Shown piece after piece: positions 37,539 to 37,675 of a stretch of DNA of 37,675 nucleotides. Within the stretch, counting starts at the first letter, position 1. The number at the start of each line of letters is the position of its first letter. Below the pieces are notes generated by a model that saw only the letters and a program-made list of their open reading frames with translations, made no database searches and was not told the origin of the DNA. The DNA is taken from contig JAUWGE010000002.1 of NCBI GenBank assembly GCA_030606565.1, positions 100,107 through 137,781 on the forward strand, given 5' to 3'. Position numbers and translations under genes: made by a program. This DNA comes from Candidatus Bipolaricaulota bacterium (GTDB lineage Bacteria > Bipolaricaulota > Bipolaricaulia > UBA7950 > UBA9294).

Positions 37539-37675
37539 GGAAACCAGGAGACCAGGAAAAGCGCTGATTTGTACATCCTTAGCTTTCTCATGGATTCCTG
37601 GATTCCTCATAGGTTATTGGATTCCTATCGATCCTGTTTTCCGCCGTTCTTTGCGTCTTAAGCGCCTTTGCGAGA
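37539..37675. repeat. Composite dispersed repeat, inverted copy of 11713-11816
   Basis: GGAAACCAGGA (37539) and ATTCCTGGATTCCT (37594) bound the inverted-repeat part. The GC-rich word beginning GTTCTTTGCGTCTTAAGCGC follows at about 37646 and runs to the edge. Relative to 11713-11816, the whole composite is in the opposite orientation. Further single words of both types occur at 37327 (GGAAACCAGGA) and 37408 (CTCGCAAAGACGC). Confidence 0.65.

Overview
The window is a gene-dense piece of a bacterial chromosome, moderately GC-rich by eye, from an anaerobe-like lineage. The translation and RNA-processing genes are bacterial (rpsP, khpA, trmD, ffh, pheT, tsaE). The long middle block is of a kind typical of strict anaerobes: NifX-like proteins, MinD-type ATPases carrying two ferredoxin motifs, DUF364, DUF134, Mrp and radical SAM enzymes. 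A TrmD-linked RNA methyltransferase and the overall mix suggest a deep-branching, possibly thermophilic candidate phylum (Bipolaricaulota/Acetothermia-like or Thermotogae-like). That placement is inference; no rRNA is present to test it.

Region 1-5172 (minus strand): accB-accC, ffh, then rpsP-khpA-trmD and a TrmD-associated methyltransferase that runs off the left edge. rimM is missing from its usual place between khpA and trmD. Region 5173-12499 (plus): a CNNM/CorC-type membrane protein, a secreted M1-type metallopeptidase with a probable C-terminal outer-membrane barrel, pheT without pheS, and tsaE. Region 12486-15634: amrS (minus) and an ABC-F ATPase (plus).

Region 15693-28528 is the most interesting. 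A DUF134 regulator (minus) is divergent from about 12 kb of plus-strand genes. Two near-consensus sigma-70 promoters face away from each other and share a 13-base motif that could be the DUF134 operator. The first operon holds three small Gly/Tyr-rich or coiled-coil proteins, three NifX-like proteins, two ferredoxin-containing MinD ATPases, DUF364 and a zinc-ribbon or rubredoxin-like protein, mostly with 4-base overlaps. The parts resemble the orange-protein (ORP) system of Desulfovibrio, but with extra low-complexity scaffold-like proteins that share a C-terminal coiled coil. A second tightly packed set follows: DUF89, YggS/PLPBP, Mrp, a phosphodiesterase, a radical SAM enzyme, two COG1237 metallo-beta-lactamase-fold proteins flanking an unknown secreted protein, and DUF169. 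Together they look like metal-cluster assembly and handling functions.

Region 28531-33252 is looser: an AlaX-like editing protein, an MFS transporter, a possible structured RNA, a zinc-ribbon ACT protein, an HD-GYP remnant, a two-helix membrane protein and a lone HEPN-like protein. Region 33503-37113 has five tRNA genes, an HtrA protease, a PP-loop ATPase fused to an NFACT-R-like domain, and folE.

Nearly all longer intergenic gaps are filled with dispersed short repeats of at least four families. Two copies of one family extend into coding sequence and form the C-termini of the DUF134 protein and of the first MinD ATPase.
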